From Amyelois transitella (lineage: Eukaryota; Arthropoda; Insecta; Lepidoptera; Pyralidae): DNA of 64,000 bases. Each line of letters begins with the position of its first letter. Position 1 is the stretch's first letter. The notes below the pieces were generated by a model. It was not told the DNA's origin. It did not search any database and saw nothing but the letters and a program-made list of their open reading frames with translations. Both the position numbers and the translations under genes were made by a program. Below are positions 1 to 13,200 of the stretch, piece after piece. The stretch spans positions 7,488,001 through 7,552,000 of the forward strand of contig NC_083524.1 in the NCBI RefSeq assembly GCF_032362555.1. Direction: 5' to 3'.

Positions 1-347
1 AGTTTGAATACTGGTTTTAAAAATATATCAATTATTCTTAAAAAAATAATGAATTTATGTATATATAATTCTTTTCACAGATTTGATTTATAATTATTAG
101 AACTAGGCCAATGAATTTTGGACTGTTTTCGTAGGCAACCTGTCACTATTTGAATCGACACTATTTGAATTCAGTCTTTTCAAATCTGTTGGCTCTGTCT
201 ACTCCGCAAGGGATATAGACGTGATTGTATGTATTATAACGACCGCGTAATCGTCCGGACCTGGGTTGTTTTTACTTGTCACGCGCCCTTCATACTTTCA
301 ATAAATGAGCAATGTCTCGTATTCATACATGATTTCGTTATTTTCAG

Positions 348-1243
348 TGGAGCCGCCTTTAGTAACAATAGCGCCACAGAACACCACTGTTTTGAGAGGA
401 GTCAACGTGACTGTATCATGCGCTGTTTACACTGAGGCCTTTTTGAAGAAATTTCAACTGGTCCATAATAAAACTGGATCTCCTAGTAAAGTCTGTAAGT
501 TTGAACTGATTTATCATTTGTTTGAAGTTACTGAGGGTGAAAGAAGCCTACTTTCATTAGGTTATCTATAGTATCCTGTTAGTATCTCTTAACGCAAGTG
601 TCGTACTTTAGTCGTGATTTAGTCGAATCTGTGACGAGATTACACAGATTCGACTCAATCTGTGTGATCATCTGTATATTTATATATATATTTTTTTGGT
701 GATAACATAAAAATAACATGTGATCCTATATCCCCTGCGGGGCAGACAGAGCTGACAGTCATCAAAAGACGAAAGGCCACGCTCAGCTACTTAACTCAAT
801 TATAAAATTGAGATTCAAATAGTGACAGGTTGTAAGCCCATCGCAAGAGGAATCCCAAGTATATAAGCTTATCCCTTAGTCGCCTTTTACGACATCCATG
901 GGAAAGTGATTGAGTGGTCCTATTCTTTTTTCTATTGGCGCCGGGAACCTTTAACGTTTTACATGCAAAAGTTGCTAAGGTCAGATTGGAGTCGCTTCGT
1001 GTTAAAACCTGACTCACCCAATCTAGGATCCATGGTCAAAGGCATAACCCGGGCTCCTCTCCAAATGAGGATGCAACCAGGACTAAAGCCGAAGGAAGAA
1101 GCAATCAAAGGAATTAATGAATATTGTTTCAGATAATGTAATGGCAGAGCCGAATATCGATGGTGTATATAGCTTCAACAAAACAATAGCGAGTATTGAG
1201 GAAATTGACGCTGGTACATATTCTTGTGTAGCTGCCAACAGAG
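348..1243 (+). CDS. Hemicentin Ig domain 1 (exons 348-494 and 1133-1243)
   Basis: The first exon opens with EPPLVTIAPQNTTV after a phase-1 acceptor (CAG at 345-347) and carries the B-strand cysteine (VTVSCAVY). The usual C-strand tryptophan is replaced by phenylalanine or valine. The second exon ends DAGTYSCVAANRG, the F-strand cysteine signature. The 638-bp intron holds an antisense SINE-A (about 715-950) and a SINE-C piece (about 955-1110). Confidence 0.75.
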
Positions 1244-4200
1244 GTACTTAAATAACACTAATTGATAATGATCTTGGCTACGTAAAGTTACGTTACATTA
1301 TCAAAATTCAAAAATTCAAAATTCGTTTATTTCCTCTTCACAAAGATCAATGCTTAAGCTAACTTAACTACTTATAGCTTAATGGTTATTAATGATCTTT
1401 GCAGCGAGGCTAGTTCCTGAAAAAGATTATCTTAAGTTAGTAATAATTTATTTCGTTATGTTTAATAAATGATACAGTTATGCATGAGAAATAATAATAA
1501 CTTAAGCTAATGTAACTAGAACTTAGACTAAGGAGTAACTTTGTACAAGGGAAATGCTTATTTCTAAAGAAATTTCTTCCAGAAGGCCAATCATAACTTA
1601 TGCATGTAGATTAGTTTCATGAATGTGTATTTTATCGCATAATTTTAAATATAGATATTTAATAGATTTCTTTTAATCACATAAATTACAATCTCATATT
1701 GGTCTAAAGGTTCGACTGGAACAGAATGCCTTATGGTATTAAGTCCACTTATTCTACATTTTTTAGGTGCAATGATGTTAAACTAAATAAATAAGTCCAC
1801 TGCAGGACATACACCTTTTTTATATTATCGAAGGGGAAATCCTTTTTGCGGACAATCTCCCAGGTCTATACACCTCCCTCACAGATATCTTGACCAATCG
1901 CAAGCGACCGGTCTTTCTAACAACATTATCGTGTATGCATTTCTGGAAATCTTCTATTGTTGGTCTCTAACATTCCCCCGAGAAACCTTTGAGAAACGTA
2001 CACAAAAAAATGTTTTACTATATCTGGTAATGTTGGTTCCATTCTTAGGCGTTAGATCCAGTTGCGTCCACTCTGTTAAGCCTGGGGTCAAGTACGGTTA
2101 TAAATTCTAAAGCTGAAAGCATTTCTTGCCAGTCAACCTTGAGAAGATTTGTTTAACGTAGTCTTCTACGGTATTTTCAATCTTTATTCTTCCAGGTGGA
2201 GAAACGATAAACTCCACTAACATAACAGTGAAATCGCACCCCGCCTCTCAAATCCTCGGCCCGCACACTATCACAAAACTCACGCACACGATCCTACAAA
2301 TAGTATGTACAGTAGACAACGCAGATAAACTGCAGTGGATCGCGCCCAATGGCTCTTTAGTAGCAGAGGTCGATGTTAACGGCAGTTATACGGGAGCGAT
2401 GGATGTCGTGGTGGAGGAAGATGGCGTTTGGAAATGTATTGCTCTGAAAGGAGAGCTGAAATGTAAGTTTTTGCTTGTTAGTACAGTCGCCTGAAGAAAA
2501 ATATGTACCTCTATTCGAACAAAAAAAAAACCATTGGGGTCAAATTTCTCAGCATTTAGGAAATTTCTTGATATTCAAATGGCATGTAATGATTTTCCTC
2601 CACGATGAGTTTCTATAAAAAGTCTTGTTTATCCTTAAATTTGTTTTGTGCTTATTCACCAAAGACTAATCGAATAGTAGGCAGTTGGTGTGCCTATTAC
2701 AAAGAAGAAAATGGAAGAAATCCCGATTGAGATTAGTCCGCCATTGTACATATTCTTCTATATCCAATGAATGTTCTATTTTTGTTACATTTATTTTTAT
2801 GTGCAATAAGGAGTTACCAAACAAACAAAAAAATATATAATAATATATATTCACAGCTACCGACGCCTTAGAACTTAAAACCGTTATAAAACCAACTGCA
2901 AACATCATGGGCGATAGAAACATAACTATAATATCTGGAGACAGTGTCAACCTGACTTGTGTGGTAGTAGCCAAGCCAGCGCCCAGAATCATATGGCATC
3001 GGGAGACCGAAGTGTTCCTAAACCATACGGTAAGTTTATCAAACATTACATCTAATCATTTTTTTTGCCGTGGGATTGAAAATTAAAAATGAAAATATTT
3101 AATTACTTTAACAAAGTGGTACAGTATAAACAAATATTTGTGACCTTCTATTAAGTGAGAAACACCTGTATCCGAAAGCCACGCTGTATTATAACGGTAT
3201 TACAGTACTCAAAAACTTAATTCTAGTTACAAATTTGTAATTTGGATTACAACAAATGAATGAAAGTATGTGTGCATGTCTCATTATGCGAGTATTGCTT
3301 TTTCATAAGTTATTATTCTTACATTCTCTATTAGTGAACCCTTACGATCACTTATTAAAAAAACCAAATTTAAGTTTCTCAGTAGTGACGGTTGTGGACG
3401 GGTAAAACAGCCCCGTGGATCGTTTTGGTAAAAAAATTAAGTGTTCCCAAACCAAACGTTTAATTTATATGCTTCTTTAGGTCATACGATAGTTAGTCTG
3501 CTTATATCTAGCGATAATTTAACATTTAATAAATTAACATTTAGGGAGTAACCTTCCTAGGAAGATGGGTATTAACTCAATTTAACCATAAGTATACGTA
3601 AATATAATACAAGACTCGGGTTAATTATAAAATGTTTGTTTTTTTCGTCATGACCTGACCAGAGAACGAACCGAGGACCTGTGGTTCAGAAGCAAGAAGA
3701 CAATCATATTACCAAACAGACCATCGAAATAAAAAAAATTGTGCTTACATACATATAGTCAAGTTTATGCCTTGCGGGGTAGACAGATCCAACAGTCTTG
3801 AAAAGTCTGATAGGCCACGATCGGCTGTTTCGGCTTAATGATAGAATTGAGATTCAAATAGTGACAGGACGATGATAACCCATCGCCTAAAAAAATCCCA
3901 ATATTATAAGTTAAAAAAATTTTGACTTATCTACTTTTTTTTTGCGGTGTCCTAGTTTTGTGGTAGAATTAAGGGTAAACTTCAATTTATAGCAAATGTT
4001 TTCAGGTAGAACTGACATCCTCAGACACATACAAAAGTACTCTTCACTTAAACAGTTCTCTAGAGGTAGTGGACGGCATGTACTTCTGTTTCGGAGAGAA
4101 CTCTCAGGGCATTGGTCACGACAACGCCACTGTTAGGATGACCAGGGAAATGGTTGTTCTGAGACGGTTCGAAGGTTAGTATATACTATCTACAGCATTT

Positions 4201-7200
4201 GGTCTGGAGCTTTCTTGGGATCCAGCTGAGACCACGGTCCAAAAGAAGTGAAGTTAGGTAATTAGATTCAAGATGGTGCCGTGACCAGAAAGAAGGAGTG
4301 CTTAGGTGAGTTTAGTTTATGCTCTGGTCCAACCTTCTGAAAGCACTTCCTCTATCAGTATCCTTATTCTGGCTTCAGTCCTGGTTGCTTCCTGCGATCT
4401 ATTACTACGATCCAAGTGTGGGAAAGGTAAATTCATCGAGCAACTGCCTTATGACCTAAATAACTATATAGTTCAAACCTTTTTCAACCAAAATAGCGGA
4501 TATAAGTTGTATATGTATGAATGGTGACTTTAGCACTCGGTCAGACTGCCGCCATTTTGGTTCAACTTTTATTTCAATTGTTTGAAGGAATACGTTTCGC
4601 CACGTATCAACAATAACGTTAACTGTTTCAGATCTCTTACTGCCTGCATATTCTGAAGCAATACTCCATTGTGATATAGATTCCTATCCGCCGCCCAAAA
4701 TTGCCTGGTATAAGAATAACAAAACTGTTATCACTGATGAAAATGTCAAAATTTCTAAGGATAATAGCACTCTTACTGTACGGAGAGTTAATTTCAATGA
4801 TGAAGCGATATATTCGTGTGAGGCGAGTAATGATTATGAAGTGATGAGAATTGATGGAACTTTGAGGATATTAGGTAAGTTCATGGAATTATGGATCACG
4901 GAATTATGGATTTTTATAAGCTACAAACACTAAATGATTATACTAAAGGTTTCGGTAATATCCTGCATTTTTACACGTTTAATTGCGGACTTAAAAGGTA
5001 CACAGTGACGTATTTATAATTTTCCTTTTCACATATGACATAAATAGTATCGAACCTGTTTTACTTTCTCTACGCTGATAATTTTTTTCATATATGCTTG
5101 ACTAATACTTAAACAATTCTGTACAGTTTGCCCAGAGATCTCAAAAGGACCGGATACCATAACAGTTATGAAGGGAGAAGCAGCTGTCATAACATGTAGG
5201 TGAGATTTGTTGGCGCTAGCATTATTGTTATTGCAACGAACTAAAGAGTTTACAAGTCTTTCTGAAATGTAGCATGCCATGATATCATGAGTTTAAGTAG
5301 TTACCATATAAGCTAAGATGTCGCGATATAGTCTTTGTAGAAGTAATGCCATCTATCGGACAGTAGTCGGTTTTATTAGTAATTACCGCCATCTTAATTA
5401 TTGTGAAGTAAATACAACTTAAAACTGGGCAATTTTTAATTTGGTGTGTTTTTTGAATAAATTTTTTAATGATGAATATTTATATTATATTTTCTGATTA
5501 TAGAATTCTGCAAGGACACCCCGAACCGAGTATAATTTGGCAGTACAAAAAACGAAGTTTTGAAGATTTTGGCAAACTACCCTCAAATGCAATTTCAAAC
5601 CACACAATTTTAAACGTGTATAATGCATCTGATGATAGTGATGGATCGTATCGATGTGTTGCCGAGAACACTTGCGGCAAAGACGAGTTTAGTACCACTT
5701 TGATGGTTCAGTGTGAGTTTATTTTCTTAGAATTTCTATTATATTGCTGGATTGAATTTCTAATATAATACATTGCTGGCGAGACTGTATTATAGTTTGT
5801 AATACTTGTGGAGGAAGTTTAACATATTTTTAATTCTAATTAAGATAAAGATATTCTTTCATTGTATAGCTCTAAAAGATATATCAAAGTAATCAAAGGT
5901 CGTCAAATGTTAATTTAATTAACTTTAAAAGCAGTTAGAACGCCGAATAATTTTTGTGTATCAAGAGGTCATTATCAGAAGTTTGTTTTATACTTTAATT
6001 CATTCATATAATCACGTTTATATGCCTTGCTGTATAGACAAAGCCAACAGGCTTGAAAGACTGATAGGCCAGTTTCTGCTGTTAGACTTATGATAGAATT
6101 GAGATTCAAATAATGTCAGGTTGCTAGCCCATCGCCCTAAAGAAGAATCCCAAGTTAATAAATCTATACTTTAAATAAGAAATATTTTCAAATTGCTCTA
6201 GTTTGAATTTTTTCACACAGCCCCGCCAGAATTAGTGAGTTTACCCAATGAAGAGCTTATCAAGCCAATAGAGGCGGGCGACAGAGTGACGTTCAGCTGT
6301 AAGGCTGAGGGCACACCGCGGCCCGCTGTCGTCTGGAACAAGGATGGCAGGCCTGTCTCTTATTCTACCAGGGTGTGAGTTCACCAATAAATAATTGTTA
6401 CTTAACTACATACATACATAAAATCACGCCTCTTTCCCGAAGGGGTAGGCAGAGACTAACTCTTTCCACTTGCCACGATCTCTGCATACTTCCTTCGCTT
6501 CATCCACATTCATAACTCTCTTCATGCAAGCTCGGCGGTTTCGGGTACTTTTGACCTGACCCTTTACTTAACTACATTCTGAATTTTGTAATATTCAGTT
6601 CAGCGGAAGCCGCGGTGTCTGCAAACAAAATGCACCTAGCCCATGTTTGACTTTGGGTCTCCGAATGAATGAATAAACGAGTTTTTTTATTTCGCTTTTA
6701 TATATAAAGAAAAGAGATACCGTATCTACATTTCGATTAGGTCAATGGCTTAAAATTTCTGGTGATTTATCTAGCAATCTCAATATCAATTCGTTCGCTG
6801 TTCTACCAGGGCATCAGCTCATTCAAATTGTCTTTCTTTTTTCTTTCAGGTTTATAGACAATACTCTGTACAGGACTCAGTCAATAGAACAACTGGTGAT
6901 TGAAGGAGCAAATGTGCAGGATTCTGGGATCTACACTTGTAATGCTGCCAGCTCTCTCGGCTCAGTTGCAAAGGAGTTTCCACTAGTTGTATATGGTAAT
7001 TATAGAGAGGCTGAATAAAGAGGAAAGATGTAGTATGCTCTAAGGGGAAGCCCTTCGGGAAAAAGGCGTGATTTTATGTATGTATGTATGTGAATAAAGG
7101 CAGATTGTCGAAAAAAGGGTCAGTTCTACCTAGTGAATATTTTTATGGCATTTTGTTTACCTGTCACTTTCAATTAAGAAAAATCGAATTCGAAATCTGA

Positions 7201-10200
7201 ATAAATATAATTACATAAGAAGTGTTGGGATGCTACGGTGTAAACAGATTATAAAACAAAATGTTAAATAACAATGTTTCACTATGTGAAAACTCGTTCT
7301 AACACAATCTTTTCGTGAAAGCTAGTTCTTACACACAATCTTTTCGTGAAAGCTAGTTCTAACACACAATCTTTTCGTGAAAGCTAGTTCTAACACACAA
7401 TCTTTTCGTGAAAGCTAGTTCTAACACACAATCTTTTCGTGAAAACTAGTTCTAACACACAATCTTTTTGTGAAAGCTAGTTCTAATACAATCTTTTCGT
7501 GAAAGCTAGTTCCAACACACAATCTTAGCATGAATAGTTATGAATGTAGACGAAGCGAAAGGAGTATGCAGGGATCGTGGCAAGGAAAGATGTAGTCCCT
7601 GCCTACCCCTCTGGAAAAGAGGCGTGATTTAATGTATGTATGTTATACCTACTATATACCTACTTTTTCTAGAATCCCCAGTGATAGACAGCAACCTCTC
7701 CGACCAAGTATCAGTGAACGAGGGCCAATACGTGGAGTTGCCCTGCGTAGCGCGAGGTCACCCCAAACCGGATATCCGGTGGCTACACGACGGACAGCCC
7801 GCCACGGATACCAGGAGATCCTTTGATGAGACTGGGATCAGGTATTTGTTAAGATTTTATAAAAGTGTTCCGTGTGGTTTTCGGCACTTGAGAACATAGA
7901 AAATAGAACCACTCCATACGTTTCCCTGGATGGATGTCGTAAAAGATGACTAAGGGATAGGCTTATAAACTAGGGATTCCTCGTGTATGTCAGTTTCATT
8001 ATTACGCCAAACAGCTAAACGTGGCGTTTTCAGTCTTTTCGATACGGTTGGCTCTTTCTACTCCGCGAGGAATAAAAACATGACTTTATTACAAAATATA
8101 TACATAGGTACATATTAATATTTAAATGTCATTTCGAGGCTATTGGCTCTGTCTTATGACGTGACGTGATTAAATAGGTATAGTATAGTTGATTATTCCA
8201 TAACAACAAGTCTACGTGACTTTATCTACCTGAGTTTTTTTAACGAGAATAAAAAAAACAGATGATAACTTACCACATGACACTGTTTTGCAGATTCATA
8301 GCAAATTTAACCGATTTCGGAACATACACGTGCATTGCTGAAAATGAGTTTGCCAGCACTTCTTTGAACTTCTCCGTTTTTGTGTGGGGTAAGCAATTTA
8401 ATTTAAATGTCCAAATTTGTCTCCCACTTCCAGCTCATTTCTTTTTTAGAGACAAACAACTTGATAATGACTATACTTTAAAACATAATCGGAGTCTGGA
8501 GATATCGGGGGAATTCCTAAACATTTAATTGTGAAAAATGAAAATGAAATAATATTTATTAAGTAACTTACAAGCGGGTAACAAATTAGTGGCTGGAGCC
8601 TCCATTTAAGTGCATAATGCACTTGTGTTTGGAGTATCCGCTCTTCTAAAGTAGACCTATAATTACTTATGTAAGTTAAATAAATGCAAGGCATCAATAA
8701 ACAATAGTAGACTATAGTATTAAGCTAAAATGAGAAGGTTATCATTGTGGAGTAATTGTTTTCAATATAATTTTAAAGCTATTTGGACATTTAGATCTTG
8801 TAATTATCTAAATCGCGCTAACAAAGTTTCATGGATTGGAGCATAAATACAACCTTCGACTCAACATCGTCGGTGCCGGGGTTCCCCAGGCATCACACCT
8901 AGCCTGGCGGAAGATCTTCCCTTTGGTGGCGGTCGAGCCGAATCATCGCTCCCGCTACAATGCCACAGCCAGACAGACATGACAAACGTATAACACCTCT
9001 CTTTATCGGGGGTTATAAAAACAACTTTTGTGTGTTTCAGTGCCGCCATCTATCGAGCCACCTTTGGAAGACAAACAAGATGTGTTTGTTGGTCAAAACA
9101 TAACTCTCCAATGTGACGTGGTCGGTTTTCCCATTCCAAATATAATGTGGGAGTTCAACGATGTTATACTCAGCGAAAATACTACGGATTTAAGGTATGT
9201 TAGAATTTTATTGAATCTATCACTATTTGAATCTCAATTCTATCTTAAAGCCAAATAGCTGAACGTGGCCTATCAGTCTTCAAGACTGTTGGCTCTGTCT
9301 ACCCCGCAAGGGATATAGACGTGATTATATGTATGTATGTATAGAATTTTATGTTATTTGTGCCCGTTAGATAGATTAGCATTCATTGTCCGAACTGATC
9401 GGAATTCAGTTGTATAAGCTGGATGACCGAGTGGTGCTCGGAGGACGTCATAAAGACCATAAAAAATATTAAAAAAGAAAACTTAAACTATAACCTTACC
9501 CACCTCCGACGTGAAAGCCGATCGCTCTGATACTTTCAACTACGACTAATTTGTCAATAATTTCAAATGAAATCAGAAAAAAAAATCATTCTCGTTTAAT
9601 AGTATAGGAAATTGGTTTTATAGCTGCGCGCCTAGAATAAAAAATAATTACAATTTTTGCGACTTTTCTCACAATATTAAATCTTTCAGATTCAATAAAG
9701 TTGGTGATATATTTATTATCAATGCAAGTTTAAGACATGAGGGTGTTTACGTATGTATAGCAGAGAATATAGCGGGTATGATGACGAAGAGTTTATGGCT
9801 TAACGTCAATGGTAAGTACCTAAATTTTTTCAAACACTATCATTTAAAATAATTTTCAGTAGCATGAACAAAGGTCTCTTGGGGTAGAAATTAATTATTA
9901 ACTCAATAATTAGTACATTGGGATTCAAATGGAGGAACCGTATGACGCAGGTGCGCTGATTATACCTAACATAACCGCAACCAGTCGTTCAGTTAATATT
10001 AAATTAAAACTTTCTGTACAAAAGAAAAGTTAGGTAGAGAAATTAAATGAAAATATAAATTGATTATATATTTTAAGTCTATATGTTGTACATTTTACGC
10101 GTATGAAATTTTAATTAATAAATATTGTATCTACTTAGTTATATTTTATTAGATTTCGAAAGTTATTAAAGTAATATTTTTTCAGAACCGCTGAGAATTT

Positions 10201-13200
10201 CACCCGATAACTTCGAAGGACCTTACATAGCTACGAATATGGATACTTCTTTAGTTATAAGCTGCAATGTTACAGGCAAACCTAAACCTTTTATTGTATG
10301 GTCTAAGGACGACTATTATTTGAATAACGGTAAGTAGATTTTTATTTTTGTCTACTTGGGGATACGCGATGTAGATAGGGGTGTGATGAAAATTATTTTC
10401 TAAATCTTATCAAATTTACAAGCCAATGTTTCAAGTGGCCTAAAAAGATGATTGTTAAAAGTTAACTGGTGATGCATACATATGGTCAGTCTATATTGTG
10501 GGGTAGACAAAGCCAACAGTCTTGAAGACTGATAGGCCACGTTCAGCTATTTGTCTTAATGATAGAATTGAGACTCAAATAGTGACAGGTTGCTAGCCCA
10601 TCGCCTAAAAAAAGATACTGGTGATTGGTATTCAAAAAGTCACCCTGGCAATTGAATGCGCAATAAAAAGTGTGAAGCCCTATTATCCAGATCCTCGTTT
10701 CGAAGTGGACTCCGAAGGCACGTTGACGATCAAGTCTCCCACTGAAGACCTGAGTGGCGCCTACACGTGCACAGCCAAGAGTGTGTCGGGACAAGTCAAT
10801 AGGACCGTCAGCGTGGAAATATACTGTAAGTTTGTTTCTGTGCAGTTGTCTGCAGAGACATGACATCTGTTTATACAAACGAAAACTATAGGGCGGATAA
10901 GTTTCTCTTTAGGCAGCTGTTCATTAAATCAAGATGACTGATATAACAATGCACAATCGAAATAAAACTCAATTGAATTGCAAAAATTTTAAATTCAGAT
11001 GACATCAACCAGACTTTTCACATTTACACGGGAGCGAATTATCTCAACCGTCATATGCCACAAGCCTATAACAGCGCGTATGCTAAATCGCGCAAGCAAA
11101 GATTTCACGGATTAGAGCATTCATACAACCTCCGACTCATCATTGTCGGAGCCGCGGTTCTTCATTCATAACACCTAGACTGGCGGAAGAATTTCCTCTT
11201 TATCCCTAGGATGAGCCCGAATCATCGCTCCCGCTATATCTATCATAATTGCCTTATCAAAATCTACGAAAGATACATACAACATATATATAATCAATTC
11301 TATAACCCTTGCTGGGTAGACAAAGCCAACAGTCTCCACAATACTGAAAGACCACGTTCAGCTGTTTGGCCTAATGATAGAATTGAGATTCAAATAGTGA
11401 TTGCTGCCTACACAAATAGTACAAATAGCATTTTCCTTCTTTATTTCAGCTCTGCCTACACAAATGCAGTCAGATCAGACCCACACGGCTGTGACGGTGG
11501 TGGAAGGTCGACCGGCACACATCGCCTGTCCTATATCAGCGTCGAAGAAGGACCACATTAAATGGTATAAGGTCAGAAATACAGGCGGACTAAATGATAA
11601 AATACATGTTAAATAATAATATGCTGGTATGCCGCTTTTATTCTAGTCACATGAAGTTACTTACCTACTGTGAATATATATATATATATGATCCGGAATA
11701 ATTATGATATATGTTTTTTCACGGTGAAGGAAAACTTGTTAAAAGTGTAACCATGATCCAAGTTGATCGAGAAGATGAAGAGATTGGGGTGAAGTTAAAC
11801 ATTGACAACGCATATCTTATCTTTTCGTATGAGATAAAATAAGAGTTTATACATATAAAAAGAAAAGTCATATTCGTTAATACCGACAGGTTCCTCAGTA
11901 AAATACGTCCCAATGGATATTTTTGATGTCCTCCGTTTTGTTCGGTCGGAACAGGAAACAAATTGATAAATAGGGCTTGTTTTTAGATTATAAATAGATA
12001 GATAAAACTCTTTATTGCACCATAAGAGTAAACAGAGTAAATGTATTATAGTCTGTTTGTATAGAATTCCCCAATCATCTAATCTAGTTCGATTTTATGA
12101 AAAGTTAAACTGTCTTCTAAATAAGTTAAAACATAAAAAAGGATACAAAATTATTCTAACAGGTGATTTAAATATAGACCTACTTTGTGAAAATGAATCC
12201 AGAAAACTGCAAAACATAATATCGAATTATAATTACAATTTTCACATTAAATTGCCCACACGCAAGAAAACTTGTATTGACCACATCATAAGTAATTTTT
12301 TTGTAACTCAAAGTGGCACTTATGCTCTATATCTTTCCGATCATGATACTGCTCAATTCATTAAATTTACAGAACAAAATAGCATACAGAAACCGTCACA
12401 TTGGTTCGTCAAGAAAAGAGACTATAGCTATGAGAACATAGAAAAGTTTCGTGAATGTTTGAGTAGTTTAACATGGAGTGATGTCTTAAATGAAAATGAC
12501 ACTAACACTGCATTTAATTATTTTCATGAGACTTTCAAACTTTTCTATGACCTCTGTTTTCCAATAATTAGAATAAAGGTTAGGGCACAGAAAAGAGGTG
12601 TAACAAACTGGCTCACCAAAGGTTTACGAAAATCGACTATAACAAAACGACATCTACGTTTTGACTATTATAAAAACTCCAATGGTACAAATAAAAGGAA
12701 GTACCAAAATTATAATAAACTTCTAAAAAGATGTATACATCAGTCTCAAAAAAACATTAACACAAAGCATCTGACATTATCAAAAAATAAATGTAAAGCC
12801 ACTTGGGAGATAATAAAAAATAACACAGTTCGGGACTCTTCTAACATTGACAATTTAAAAATTAATAATGACATGATGAACAATCCAATAGAAATTTCGA
12901 ATGCGTTTAATAGACACTTTATTAATCTGCCAAATAATAATAGCAAAAATAATACATATAATCATGATCTCAAATCAAATCACGCTAGCCTTTTCTTGAC
13001 ACCTGTAGACACATACGAAATAATTAAAATAATAATGTCGTTAAAATTGACTAACTCTTGTGGTTATGATGATATACAAACTAGCATATTAAAAGCTTGT
13101 GCTCATGAGATTGCACAAGTTCTGACGTATTTAATAAATCTATCCTTCAGTACCGGTGTATTTCCCGATAAACTTAAGGTGTCAAAGGTAAAGCCCTTAT

